Shown: piece after piece, positions 15,879-25,017 of the stretch
Position numbering within the stretch: the stretch's first letter is position 1
How the letters are laid out: the number at the start of each line of letters is the position of its first letter
NCBI RefSeq assembly: GCF_008801475.1
Contig: NZ_VZPP01000010.1
Span: 1-64,000 of the forward strand
Reading direction: 5' to 3'
Length of the DNA: 64,000 nt
Origin: Pseudomonas moorei
Lineage (GTDB): Bacteria; Pseudomonadota; Gammaproteobacteria; Pseudomonadales; Pseudomonadaceae
Translations under genes and position numbers: made by a program
The notes under the pieces: model-generated
The model's input: the letters and a program-made list of their open reading frames with translations, nothing else
The model's database searches: none
Told to the model about the DNA's origin: nothing

Positions 15879-16634
15879 TCAATCCCGATACCCCGGAGCC
15901 ACCCGCTCCAGCAAGCGCAACAACGCCGCCCAGGCCAACTGCATCGCATCCGGGTCGTTCAGTTCACCTTCATCCAGCGCTCGGCCAGGGTCATTGAACT
16001 GGCGCTCGGTGTGCTCACAGACTTCAGCCGGTGGCAGTACCAACTCGCCGGCGGCCTGCGCGGCCAGTTGGATGTCGCAGGCTTTTTCCAGGTAGTACAT
16101 GCGCATGAACGCCTGCCCCACGGTTTCGCCGACGGTTAACAAACCATGGTTGCGCAGCATCAGCACCGGCTTGTCCCCCATGTCTGCCACCAGCCGCTCC
16201 TGCTCGCTCAAATCCAGCGCCACGCCTTCGTAGTCGTGATAAGCAACCCGACCATAGAACTCCATGGAAATCTGATTCACCGGCAGCAAGCCGCACTTCA
16301 ACGCGGCCACCGCGCAGCCGGATTTGGTGTGGGTATGCAGTACGCATTGCGCATCCTCACGGGCGCCATGAATCGCGCTGTGAATCACAAACCCGGCCGG
16401 GTTCACCGGGAACGGCGACGGCTCCACGGCCTGCCCGTTCAAATCGATTTTCACCAGATTGGACGCGGTGATCTCATCGAACATCAACCCATACGGATTG
16501 ATCAGAAAATGATGCTCCGGCCCGGGGATACGTACCGAGATATGGGTAAAAATCAGATCGGTCATGCGAAAGTGCGCCACCAATCGATAACAGGCGGCCA
16601 GTTCCTCGCGTAAACGTTGCTCTATCGGGCTCAT
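15879..16634 (-). CDS. Class II aldolase/adducin family protein
   Basis: 251 aa with the zinc-binding layout of class II aldolases: HTHTKSG (first His pair) and RNHGLLTVGETVGQAF (later His). The family includes fuculose-1-phosphate and rhamnulose aldolases, but also many of unknown substrate. ATG 16634 overlaps the stop of the upstream COG0523 gene (ATGA), showing translational coupling; the alternative start 16652 would lie deeper in that gene. It is last of a leftward set: decarboxylase, amidohydrolase, GTPase, aldolase. The substrate is unknown. Confidence 0.88.
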   Translation of the reverse strand: MSPIEQRLREELAACYRLVAHFRMTDLIFTHISVRIPGPEHHFLINPYGLMFDEITASNLVKIDLNGQAVEPSPFPVNPAGFVIHSAIHGAREDAQCVLHTHTKSGCAVAALKCGLLPVNQISMEFYGRVAYHDYEGVALDLSEQERLVADMGDKPVLMLRNHGLLTVGETVGQAFMRMYYLEKACDIQLAAQAAGELVLPPAEVCEHTERQFNDPGRALDEGELNDPDAMQLAWAALLRLLERVAPGYRD

Positions 16635-17572
16635 GGGCGCACCACCTTGCAAGCGTCCAGCCCTTGCCCCAACGCGTCCCAGCCGTCGAAGCCACGGCGA
16701 GCGATGAACACCAGACGCGTCACGCGGGCCTGGGCCTCATCGGTAGCCGGCAGAAACTGACTGCGGGTGCCAACATGCTGCAACCAATGAGCCTTGTTGC
16801 CCTGCGCCAGCACCACCAGTCCCTTGACCCGAAAAACGTCGCTGGGCAACGCCTGCAACCAGCCGCGCAAGCCCTCGACATCCAGTGCCGCATCGCTCTG
16901 CCACAACCAGCTGCTGAACATTTCACCGTGATCGTCGTCCGACACCCGCGTCAGCGGCTTGAGCGTCCGAGGCTCAAGCTCCAGTTCGGTGTCCAGCCAC
17001 AGTGCATCCGGCAACTGCGACTGCACGCTTTCGTGCACCCGAGTCCTCTGCCCCAGGGCTTCACGCAACGCCTGCAATTGTTGTTCGTCGACCAGATCGG
17101 TCTTGTTCAACAGCAACAAATCGGCGGCCGCCACCTGCGCCCGAGCCAGTCGCGCATATTCACCTTCGAGTTGCAGGTGACGGGTGGCGTCGACCACGGT
17201 GATGACCATGTCCAGTTGCATCTGACTGCGCAGTTGCGGGTAGGCCAGGGTTTGCACGATGCGCTGCGGGTCGGACACGCCGCTGCATTCGATGACGATG
17301 CGCTCCAGCCGCGGCTCCAGTTGCGCCAGGCTGCCGAGCTGCGCCAGCAAGTCTTCCTGCACGGTGCAGCAGATGCAGCCGTTTTGCAGGCTGTACACGG
17401 CATCCGTGACTTCGGAAACGATGGCCGCATCGATGTTCAACTCACCGAAATCGTTGACGATGACGGCCAGGCGACTGCCCTGCGCACGGCGCACCATGCG
17501 GTTGAGCAAGGTGGTTTTACCGGCGCCGAGAAACCCCGACACCACGGTCACGGCAATACGTTGTGCATCCAT
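16631..17572 (-). CDS. COG0523 (CobW-like) metallochaperone GTPase
   Basis: 313 aa. G1 P-loop is GFLGAGKTT (about 13-21), followed by the family's CxCC metal-binding motif in NGCICCTV and NKTD as G4. The C-terminal CobW_C-like domain ends the protein. COG0523 proteins load zinc, cobalt or other metals into client enzymes. ATG 17572 shares one base with the stop of the amidohydrolase gene and its own end overlaps the aldolase start, so all three are co-translated. The amidohydrolase (and the zinc-type aldolase) are plausible clients; this is inference from position. Confidence 0.88.
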   Translation of the reverse strand: MDAQRIAVTVVSGFLGAGKTTLLNRMVRRAQGSRLAVIVNDFGELNIDAAIVSEVTDAVYSLQNGCICCTVQEDLLAQLGSLAQLEPRLERIVIECSGVSDPQRIVQTLAYPQLRSQMQLDMVITVVDATRHLQLEGEYARLARAQVAAADLLLLNKTDLVDEQQLQALREALGQRTRVHESVQSQLPDALWLDTELELEPRTLKPLTRVSDDDHGEMFSSWLWQSDAALDVEGLRGWLQALPSDVFRVKGLVVLAQGNKAHWLQHVGTRSQFLPATDEAQARVTRLVFIARRGFDGWDALGQGLDACKVVRP

Positions 17573-19317
17573 CACGCCTTGCCCTCCAGCACGGGAGGCT
17601 CGCCCTGCCAGACCGCTTTGAGCCCCAGCGCTTGCAGCGTCGAATGACGGTCGTAGACCAGTTGCCCGTCGACGAAGGTCAGCAGCACCTGAGTCTGGTG
17701 GATGTAGTTGCGCGCCGGTTCGGCGAACAGGTCACGGTCGATCACGATCAGGTCCGCTGACTTGCCGACTTCCAGGCTGCCGGTGGTTTTTTCCAGGCCC
17801 ATGGCCACGGCACCGTTGCGGGTGATCACGTTCAACGCCTGCTCAAGACTGATCGGATCGCCGAAGCACGCCGGGTCGTCGTTCCATGGGTTCTGCCGGG
17901 TGACCATGGTTTCCAGCGCCAGCCATGGGTCGATGGACGCCACCGGCCAGTCGGTGCCCATGACCGCCGTGCCGCCGGCTTCAAGCACGCCTTTGAAGTC
18001 GTAGATGCGCTTGAGGCGTTCCTGGCCGTAACCGGAACGCGCGCCGCTGGCGAATGGCGTCGGGTACCAGGCCGCCGGGGAAAATTCGGCGATGACGTTC
18101 AGTTCCTTGAAGCGCGGCAGGTTGCCGGGGTGCAGCAAGGTGCTGTGGGCGCACTGGTGGCGCACGCCACTGAAACCGTTGCGACGGCGGGCCTCGGCCA
18201 CGGCGTCGAGGAACACGTCCGACGCGCCGTCACCGGTGCAGTGGGCGATCACGCGGATGCCCTTGCGGTCCATGTCCACCACCATGTCGGTGATGTGCTC
18301 GGGGGTCAGGTTGAGCTTGCCGCGCCAGCTCGACTCTTGCGGCCATGGCGTCAGCAGGTACGAGGATTTCGGCTCGACCGTGCCGTCGAAGTGGAACTTC
18401 ACCGCGTTGGCACTCAGGCGCGCGCTGCGGTAGTAGTGACGTTCGCCCGCCAGCAGTTCCCAGCGACGGCGCACCGGGAAAATGTCGTCCTGCCAACTGA
18501 TCGCGGCTTCGATGCGCACGGTCAGTTCACCGCTGTCATCCAGTTCCTTCAGGGCCTGCAAGCGCTGTTCGCAGACGTGCACGTACTTGCTCGCCGTAAC
18601 GCCGCGCGAACTCTGGAAATGCACGCCATCGCGATAGGCGCGGCGCAGCACGCTGACCGGGGTCGGTGGCATGGCGGCGTGGATCATCGCGTAGGCACCG
18701 TCGATCATCAGGCCGGTGGGTTCGCCGGTCAGGTCATCACGTTCGAAATAACCGTTGCGCGGGTCGGCGGTATGGCGGTCGATCCCGGCCAGTTCCAGGG
18801 CCTTGGAGTTGACCATCATGGTGCCCCACATGCGGTCGAGCAGCGCCACGGGACGGTCCGGCATGACGCTGTCGAGCCAGGCGCGGCCCGGGGTCAAACC
18901 GGCCTCGCGAAAGGTGTAGCGCACCCAGTACTGACCGTAGATCCAGCCATCGCCCGGATGGCTGTCGGCATAGGCGAGGATGCTTTCGCGCAGTTGCTCT
19001 GGCGTCGGGTCTTCGATACCGACGTCGAGGTCGTCGCTGTAGCGCGGTGCCAGTGCGAGGTCGGGGTGGGTGTGCATGTCGTGCAGGCCGGGCATGCAAA
19101 AGGCGCCTTGCAGATCGTGCACCCGGGTGTTCGGCCCTTTGAAGGCTTCAAGCGCGCCGAGGCTGGCGACGCCGATCAACTTACCGTCGCGGATCGCCAG
19201 CGCCTCGGCCCAGGGGTTGGCCGGGTCCTGGGTGTAGATTCGACCGTTGGCGAGGATCAGGTCGGCGTAGGTCCCTTGTACGGAATGGGTAGAAGAGAAG
19301 TTGTCGGACTCAGCCAT
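17572..19317 (-). CDS. Amidohydrolase family protein (YtcJ / amidohydrolase 3 type)
   Basis: 581 aa. It has the amidohydrolase N-terminal metal motif HDMHTHPDL and later conserved His/Asp segments (VIAHCTGDGA, HQCAHSTLLHP, GTDWPV). This is the large YtcJ-like subgroup that includes N-substituted formamide deformylase. It probably hydrolyses an amide, amidine or cyclic C-N bond with a divalent metal. ATG 19317 has AAGGTGG just upstream; the ATG at 19356 lacks one. It lies between an AruI-like decarboxylase and a COG0523 GTPase, suggesting a guanidino- or amide-compound degradation route. The exact substrate is unknown. Confidence 0.85.
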   Translation of the reverse strand: MAESDNFSSTHSVQGTYADLILANGRIYTQDPANPWAEALAIRDGKLIGVASLGALEAFKGPNTRVHDLQGAFCMPGLHDMHTHPDLALAPRYSDDLDVGIEDPTPEQLRESILAYADSHPGDGWIYGQYWVRYTFREAGLTPGRAWLDSVMPDRPVALLDRMWGTMMVNSKALELAGIDRHTADPRNGYFERDDLTGEPTGLMIDGAYAMIHAAMPPTPVSVLRRAYRDGVHFQSSRGVTASKYVHVCEQRLQALKELDDSGELTVRIEAAISWQDDIFPVRRRWELLAGERHYYRSARLSANAVKFHFDGTVEPKSSYLLTPWPQESSWRGKLNLTPEHITDMVVDMDRKGIRVIAHCTGDGASDVFLDAVAEARRRNGFSGVRHQCAHSTLLHPGNLPRFKELNVIAEFSPAAWYPTPFASGARSGYGQERLKRIYDFKGVLEAGGTAVMGTDWPVASIDPWLALETMVTRQNPWNDDPACFGDPISLEQALNVITRNGAVAMGLEKTTGSLEVGKSADLIVIDRDLFAEPARNYIHQTQVLLTFVDGQLVYDRHSTLQALGLKAVWQGEPPVLEGKA

Positions 19318-19409
19318 GTAAGCCACCTTTGAGTTCAGGGCAGTAGGAAGATCCACCGTGCGCTTGGCATGTCGGGGACCTGAAAAATTGTTGTTGTTTT
19401 AGCCAGCGT

Positions 19410-21014
19410 TCAATCCGCCAGGAAAGTCGTGGCGTCGACCTCGATCATCAGCGGTTCGCGGGTATCGCCGAGTTGGCCAAGCAGCGCTCGCAAACCGGCG
19501 AGATTGCCCGCCCGGTGATGGACGACATGGCAGCTTTGCGCCAGTGCGGCAAAGTCCGGCGTGAGGATGTCGACCCCCAGCAACGGCACCTCGCGGGCGT
19601 TCATGTAGTCGCGGATTTCCGCATAGCTGGTGTTGTTCCACAGCAGCAGGGTCACCCCTGCGCCGGCCTCTTTGGCGGCGATCAGTTCGGCGCTGGAAAA
19701 CTGCAGGCCACCGTCCCCCACCAATGCCACCACCGGACGCAACGGCTGGGCCAGCTTGGCGCCGATGGCCGCGGGCAAGCCGTAGCCCAGGGTGCCGTAG
19801 CCGCTGCCGGCGTTGAACCAACTGTTGGGCGTCGGTGCCCGGTAGCCCAAGGCTCCCTGATACACCGGTTGAGTCGAGTCGCCGACGATCAAGGGTTGCG
19901 GCAGCGCATCACGGACGGTATCGAGCAGTGCTTGCAGACGACACTGTTTGGCACTCCAGCCAGCGTGTTCGACGGCATTGACTCGCGTCACCCGATCACC
20001 GGCCCACGCGGGGTCAGCCTGGCGTTGCGGCAATCGCGCCAACAACGCGCGCAGGCCTTGTTCGGCATCCCCCAGCAGCCCCACCGCCGCCGCTTGCACG
20101 CCGAGCACTTGCAGGGGGTCGATGTCCAGGCGGATCAGCGGCGCCTTGAACGCCAAGGGGCCGAGGCCGAAAAAGTCATAGTCGGTTTCCCCCAGTTCGG
20201 TGCCGACGGCCAGCACCACGTCCGCCTCGGCGAACAGCTCGCGGCCATGGGCCGAGGACTGCACGCCGTCGAGCAGCAAGGGATGGTCGGGGGCCAGCAG
20301 ACCGCGAGCGTTGGTGGTCAGCGCGACCGGCGCCTGCAACCGTTCGGCGAGCAAGGTCAGGGTTTCGCTGGAACGACGCGCGCCACCACCGGCGAGGATC
20401 AAGGGTCGTTGTGCGTGGCTGAGCAAGCTGACCGCGGCCTCGATGGCTTCGGGGGCCGGGGCCGGTGCCGCGGGCAATGGACGCGGGCGCAGGTCCAGGC
20501 CGTCGGCGGACATTTCCAGCACGTCCAGCGGTATCTCGATGTGCACCGGACGCGGCCGGGTGCAGCCAAACAAGGCAAAGGCCCGCGCCAGCACTTCGGG
20601 CAATTGGTCCGGGTGCTGCAACGTGTGACTGAAGGCACAAACGCCAGCGACCAACGTACGCTGGTCCGGCAGTTCATGCAGGTGGCCATGGCCCAGGCGC
20701 AGGTGTTCGCGGCGATTGCAGGTGGAAATGACCAGCATCGGCACCGAGTCCGCGTAGGCCTGGCCCATGGCGGTGAGGATATTGGTCATGCCGGGGCCGG
20801 TGATGATGAAGCACACCCCTGGCTTGCCACTGGCCCGTGCGTAACCATCGGCCATGAAGCCGGCGCCCTGTTCGTGACGCGGGCTGATGTGCTTCAAACG
20901 GCTGCCGTGCAAGCCACGATAAAGCTCGACGGTGTGCACGCCGGGAATGCCGAAGACGTGTTCCACGCCATAGCCTTCCAGCAACTGAACGAGCGCCTCG
21001 GCACAACGGGTCAT
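19410..21014 (-). CDS. Thiamine-diphosphate decarboxylase, AruI-like (acetolactate synthase superfamily)
   Basis: 534 aa with all three ThDP-enzyme domains. The N-terminal PYR domain contains PRHEQGAGFMADGYAR (catalytic Glu), the middle domain is Rossmann-like, and the PP domain has GDGGLQFSSAELIAAKEAG...NNTSYAEI (Mg/ThDP motif GDG...NN). The opening, ALVQLLEGYGVEHVFGIPGVHTVELYRGL, is very close to what I recall of P. aeruginosa AruI, 5-guanidino-2-oxopentanoate decarboxylase of the arginine transaminase pathway. AGAGG precedes ATG 21014; the ATG at 21056 would add residues unlike the family. Other 2-oxo acids remain possible. Confidence 0.8.
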   Translation of the reverse strand: MTRCAEALVQLLEGYGVEHVFGIPGVHTVELYRGLHGSRLKHISPRHEQGAGFMADGYARASGKPGVCFIITGPGMTNILTAMGQAYADSVPMLVISTCNRREHLRLGHGHLHELPDQRTLVAGVCAFSHTLQHPDQLPEVLARAFALFGCTRPRPVHIEIPLDVLEMSADGLDLRPRPLPAAPAPAPEAIEAAVSLLSHAQRPLILAGGGARRSSETLTLLAERLQAPVALTTNARGLLAPDHPLLLDGVQSSAHGRELFAEADVVLAVGTELGETDYDFFGLGPLAFKAPLIRLDIDPLQVLGVQAAAVGLLGDAEQGLRALLARLPQRQADPAWAGDRVTRVNAVEHAGWSAKQCRLQALLDTVRDALPQPLIVGDSTQPVYQGALGYRAPTPNSWFNAGSGYGTLGYGLPAAIGAKLAQPLRPVVALVGDGGLQFSSAELIAAKEAGAGVTLLLWNNTSYAEIRDYMNAREVPLLGVDILTPDFAALAQSCHVVHHRAGNLAGLRALLGQLGDTREPLMIEVDATTFLAD

Positions 21015-21294
21015 GCAGCACCTCTTTGATGATGGGCCAGAGCGACCCGATGACAAGTTGGGCTAGTATTGTTGAACCAACCAATACAACAATCGATTTT
21101 TTTTGGCCTGACTGTTCAATTTACGTCACCATATAGCTCTGACCTTTGTGGTGGGAAGCTGGACTGTGCCGCAGGTGGATGGCTCGGCTGACCGATGCAA
21201 TGGGGGCCGCTGCGCGACCCGGCGGGAGCAAGCTCCCTCGCCACAGGGGGGGCGTGTCGTATTTGGTTTTTTTAACTATTGAGCGGGATGATTT

Positions 21295-22200
21295 ATGCGT
21301 TTTCCATCGATGACAGCCCTGCGCGCCCTGGACGCGGTTGCCCGCCTCGGCAGCGTGTCGGTCGCGGCCCGTGAACTGAACCTGACTCGAAGCGCCATCA
21401 GCCACCAGATCAGCAAGCTGGAGGAATGCGTCGGTTTTGCCCTGACCGAGCGCATTGGCCGGGGCATCGGCCTGACCTGGCAAGGCGAACGTTATGCCCG
21501 GGAGGTGCACGGGATTCTGTTGAACCTGCTCGATGCCGGTCAGTTGGTCGGCGACCAGGAAGTCTCCGGTCGGCTGTGCATCAGTTGCGCACCGGGATTC
21601 GCCACCTATTGGCTGTGCCACCACATCGGCGCGTTTTTGCGGCAGTACCCGCAAGTGCAATTGCAGCTGATTTCACCGCGCACCCCGGACGACACTCATA
21701 ATCCGAATGTCGATCTGTTCATTGCCTACGGGATTGGCGACTGGCCGGAAATGATCGTTGAAGAAATCGTGGCCTTGCGCTTCTTCCCGGTGTGCAGCCC
21801 ACGGCTGATCAACGCATTGGGCGGGCTCAAAAGCCCGCAGGAACTGAGCAATTACCCGTTGTTGCACATGACCGACTACTCCGACTGGCGCGTCTGGCTG
21901 ACCGCCGCCGGGGCCTCAGGGGTCAACGCGGTCAGCGGCATTCTGTTCTCCGACGCACACTGCGCGCAGTCCGCCTGCATTGCCGGCCAGGGCATCGCCA
22001 TCGGTGACAACCTGATCAGCGGCGATGCCTTGTCCAAGGGGCTGCTGGTGCGCCCATTCGACATCACCATCGACCTGCACCGTGGCTACTACCTGGCCGC
22101 CGACCCGCAAAAAGCCGACCGCGCAGCGGTCCAGGCCTTCAGCAACTGGGTCAAGACCCAGCTTCAATCCTCGCACCAGACCTGGCAGGACACCCTGTAG
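21295..22200 (+). CDS. LysR-family regulator (GcvA-like)
   Basis: 301 aa with a winged HTH opening typical of the GcvA/AmpR subgroup (MRFPSMTALRALDAVARLGSVSVAARELNLTRSAISHQISKLE) and an effector domain. It is divergent from the AruI-like decarboxylase and lies upstream of the ABC transporter, so it is the likely local regulator of both. The 280-bp gap on its left holds a REP-like GGAGCAAGCTCCCTCGCCAC and the two start regions. Confidence 0.9.
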   Translation: MRFPSMTALRALDAVARLGSVSVAARELNLTRSAISHQISKLEECVGFALTERIGRGIGLTWQGERYAREVHGILLNLLDAGQLVGDQEVSGRLCISCAPGFATYWLCHHIGAFLRQYPQVQLQLISPRTPDDTHNPNVDLFIAYGIGDWPEMIVEEIVALRFFPVCSPRLINALGGLKSPQELSNYPLLHMTDYSDWRVWLTAAGASGVNAVSGILFSDAHCAQSACIAGQGIAIGDNLISGDALSKGLLVRPFDITIDLHRGYYLAADPQKADRAAVQAFSNWVKTQLQSSHQTWQDTL

Positions 22201-22239
22201 GAACCACGCGGTGTGTCAGGCGCTGGCCATGTTGAATGG

Positions 22240-22537
22240 GCTGGCCCCATCGCGGGCAAGCCACGCTCTCACAGTGTTCGTGGATGTACGCCGAGTCCGT
22301 GAACGCCCCAAATTCTGTGGGAGCTGGCTTGCCAGCGATGGCGGTGTGTCAGGCGGCATTGATGCTGAATGTGCCGGCCCCATCGCGGGCAAGCCCGCTC
22401 CCACAGTGTTCGTGGATGTACGCCGAGTCCGTGAACGCCCCAAATTCTGTGGGAGCTGGCTTGCCAGCGATGGCGGTGTGTCAGGCGGCATTGATGCTGA
22501 ATGTGCCGGCCCCATCGCGGGCAAGCCCGCTCCTGTA
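22240..22537. repeat. REP cluster with a 132-bp tandem duplication
   Basis: A unit of 132 bp starting GTGTTCGTGGATGTACGCCG and containing two REP cores in opposite orientation occurs twice head to tail (22274-22405 and 22406-22537, the second diverging in its last few bases). A further REP lies at 22245-22272. The two copies are almost identical, so the duplication is recent. No gene is seen from 22201 to 22685. Confidence 0.9.
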
Positions 22538-22712
22538 AGGGTCGACTTTCCTGGCGCAAAAACACGCCGCAATTGAGTAATAAAACTAACCAATAGGCGC
22601 AAAATAATTCCATTGATGTAGCGATATTTTTAACAATAATAAGCCCAAAGCCCATTTCGGATTCGCATCCGTCCTCGTACGTCTTATGGGCAATAAAAAG
22701 AGGAACCTCATC

Positions 22713-23804
22713 GTGTCCAGCCGTTCAGCGATTCAGCTCAGCGCACAAGGTATCAGCCAGTATTACGGTCGTTTCGCGGCGCTGGATAACGTCGATCTTG
22801 ACGTTCGCCAAGGCGAATTTCTTACCCTGCTGGGTCCTTCCGGCTCGGGCAAAACCACCTTGCTGATGATCCTGGCCGGCTTTCTCAGCCCGACATCGGG
22901 CAAGCTGATGGAGCAAGGCGTCGACATCATCAAGCGCTCGGCCGAGAAGCGGAACTACGGCATGGTGTTCCAGGGTTATGCGCTGTTCCCGCACATGACC
23001 GTGGCGGACAACGTCGCCTATCCGTTGCGCATCCGCAAAGTCGCGGCCGAAGAACGCCAGCGTCGGGTCAAGCACATTCTTGATGTGGTCGGCCTCGGTG
23101 CGCACATGCACAAGAAACCCGCTGAAATGTCCGGCGGTCAGCAACAGCGTGTGGCGATTGCCCGGGCGCTGGTGTTCGAACCGGAACTGCTGCTGCTCGA
23201 CGAGCCACTGTCGGCACTGGACAAGAACCTGCGCGAACAGCTGCAAACCGAATTGCAGCGCATCCACCGTCAGGTCGGGACCAGTTTCGTCTTCGTCACC
23301 CACGACCAGAACGAAGCCCTGGCCCTGTCGTCGCGCATCGCGATTTTCAACCATGGCAAGCTGACGCAGGTCGACACCCCGGAAAACATCTACAACCGCC
23401 CCGAAAGCCGTTTCGTCGCCGAATTCCTTGGCAAGATGAACCTGTTCCCCCTGGCCGACATGTCCCGCAACGGCCCCACCGCCAGCGGCCGCTGCGGCAC
23501 CAGCATCCTCCATGCCCTCGCCCCGGCCCCCCTGAGCAAAGAGCCCATCGTGCTGGCCGTGCGCCCCGAGCACATGGAACTGCACAGCGAGTGCCCGACC
23601 CGCGACGGCTACAACGTCATGCCTGCACAGCTCACCGACAAGGTCTATCAAGGCTCCAGCACTCACCTGGCCTTGAAGGTCGGCGGCGATACCTTGCCGA
23701 TCAACCTCTCCGTGCCCGGCAACCACCCTGGCGCATCGATGCCCAGCGGTGCGCCCGTGTGGTTGAGCTGGCCGGTGCAGCAAAGCTTCCTGCTACAGGC
23801 CTGA
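22713..23804 (+). CDS. ABC transporter ATP-binding protein (PotA-like)
   Basis: 363 aa. It has Walker A GPSGSGKTT, signature MSGGQQQR, Walker B LLLLDEPLSALD and H-loop VFVTHDQ, then a C-terminal TOBE domain (from about residue 265). This is the ATPase of a spermidine/putrescine-type importer. GTG 22713 is chosen because AGAGGA lies 8 nt upstream; an in-frame ATG at 22686 has no convincing Shine-Dalgarno. The binding protein and two permeases follow with gaps of 90, 10 and 7 bp, forming one operon. Confidence 0.9.
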   Translation: MSSRSAIQLSAQGISQYYGRFAALDNVDLDVRQGEFLTLLGPSGSGKTTLLMILAGFLSPTSGKLMEQGVDIIKRSAEKRNYGMVFQGYALFPHMTVADNVAYPLRIRKVAAEERQRRVKHILDVVGLGAHMHKKPAEMSGGQQQRVAIARALVFEPELLLLDEPLSALDKNLREQLQTELQRIHRQVGTSFVFVTHDQNEALALSSRIAIFNHGKLTQVDTPENIYNRPESRFVAEFLGKMNLFPLADMSRNGPTASGRCGTSILHALAPAPLSKEPIVLAVRPEHMELHSECPTRDGYNVMPAQLTDKVYQGSSTHLALKVGGDTLPINLSVPGNHPGASMPSGAPVWLSWPVQQSFLLQA

Positions 23805-23894
23805 CACCGAAAAAATTTGCGTCACAAAGCTCTCTTCCAACGACAACAAAAAGGCCGGTGCCCACGCAGGTGCCCGCCGACTGAGGACTTGTCC

Positions 23895-25007
23895 ATGCGC
23901 CAGGATCACCAACAAGACTGCATCGAAGTGCTTATCGAAAAGGCCCGTGACGGCCAGATCAACCGTCGCACCTTCATCCAGGCCATGGGCCTGCTGGCAG
24001 CGGTGCCCCTGGCACTGCGCAGCGGCATCAGCTGGTCGGCCGACAAGCCGCTGGTGGTGGTCAACTGGGGCGGCGATGCCCTGAATGCATTCCGTTCGGC
24101 ATGGACCGACACCTTCACCAAAAACACCGGCATTCAAGTGCGCATCGACGGCGCCGGCCCGACCGAGGGCGCGATCCGCTCGCAACTGGCCAGCGGCCAA
24201 CCGAGCTGGGACGTGGTCGACGTCGAGAGCTACAGCGCTCTCGTGCTGGGCCGCGAAAAAATCCTGCAACCGCTGGACTACAACCTGATCAAGCGCGACC
24301 AGGTGGCCCCGGCGCTCGCCTCGGATTTCGGCATCGCCAGCTACCAGTTCAGCTACGTGATGGCTTGGGACAGCGCCAAATTTGGCGACAACGGCCCCAA
24401 GACCTGGGCCGATTTCTGGGACGTGAAGAAATTCCCCGGCAAACGCACCCTGTACAAGTGGATGAACGGGATGCTCGAAGCGGCGCTGCTCGCCGACGGC
24501 GTACCGGCCGATCAGCTGTACCCGCTGGACGTGCCACGGGCCATGAAGAAGATCGACGAGATCAAACCTCACGTGCTGTCGTTCTGGAGCTCGGGCGCCG
24601 AGAGCCAGCAACTGATGGTCGACGGCGAAGTGTCGGTCGGCGCGATCTGGCACACCCGCGCCAAGCTGCTCAGCGAAGACACCGACAACCGCGTGCGCTG
24701 GAGCTTCGACAACGGCTTCATCAACTCCAGCAGTTGGGCGGTGCTTTCCGGCAACCCGGCCGGCACGCAACCGACGATGCAGTTCATCCAGCAAGCGTTG
24801 CAACCCGAAGGCCAGCTCAAACTCTTTGAACTGCTGGGCAACGGACCGTCGAACAGCGCCACGGAAAAAATGATGACGGCCAAGCAACTGGAAGCCAACT
24901 GCGCCTCCGAAGCCAACCTGAAAAAACAGATCGCCCTCAACGCCCAGTGGTACGCCGACAACTACTCCAAAGCCCTGGAAGAGTACCTGACGCGGCTGTC
25001 CAAGTGA
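23895..25007 (+). CDS. ABC transporter substrate-binding protein (polyamine type)
   Basis: 370 aa of the SBP_bac_8/PotD-like class (LVVVNWGGDALNAFRSAW..., WDVVDVESY..., WADFWDVKKFPGKR). The N-terminus carries a twin-arginine-like signal, INRRTFIQAMGLLAAVPLAL, at about 22-41, suggesting Tat export to the periplasm, unusual among binding proteins but common in this subgroup. ATG 23895 starts MRQDHQQDC; a longer in-frame start at 23817 reads into non-coding-like sequence. The ligand is unknown; a cationic amine or guanidine fits the neighbouring AruI-like enzyme. Confidence 0.9.
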   Translation: MRQDHQQDCIEVLIEKARDGQINRRTFIQAMGLLAAVPLALRSGISWSADKPLVVVNWGGDALNAFRSAWTDTFTKNTGIQVRIDGAGPTEGAIRSQLASGQPSWDVVDVESYSALVLGREKILQPLDYNLIKRDQVAPALASDFGIASYQFSYVMAWDSAKFGDNGPKTWADFWDVKKFPGKRTLYKWMNGMLEAALLADGVPADQLYPLDVPRAMKKIDEIKPHVLSFWSSGAESQQLMVDGEVSVGAIWHTRAKLLSEDTDNRVRWSFDNGFINSSSWAVLSGNPAGTQPTMQFIQQALQPEGQLKLFELLGNGPSNSATEKMMTAKQLEANCASEANLKKQIALNAQWYADNYSKALEEYLTRLSK

Positions 25008-25017
25008 GCCATCGATC

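Noticed and set aside
18130-19332. Long plus-strand frame opposite the amidohydrolase gene
   Set aside because: Antisense shadow typical of GC-rich DNA; residue make-up is biased (His, Val, Gly, Arg) and no family motif is seen.
19473-21029. 518-codon plus-strand frame opposite the AruI-like gene
   Set aside because: Shadow of the ThDP enzyme gene, which has all its family motifs on the minus strand.
22240-22537. CRISPR array
   Set aside because: Only two copies of a 132-bp unit made of REP palindromes; no short repeats with unique spacers.
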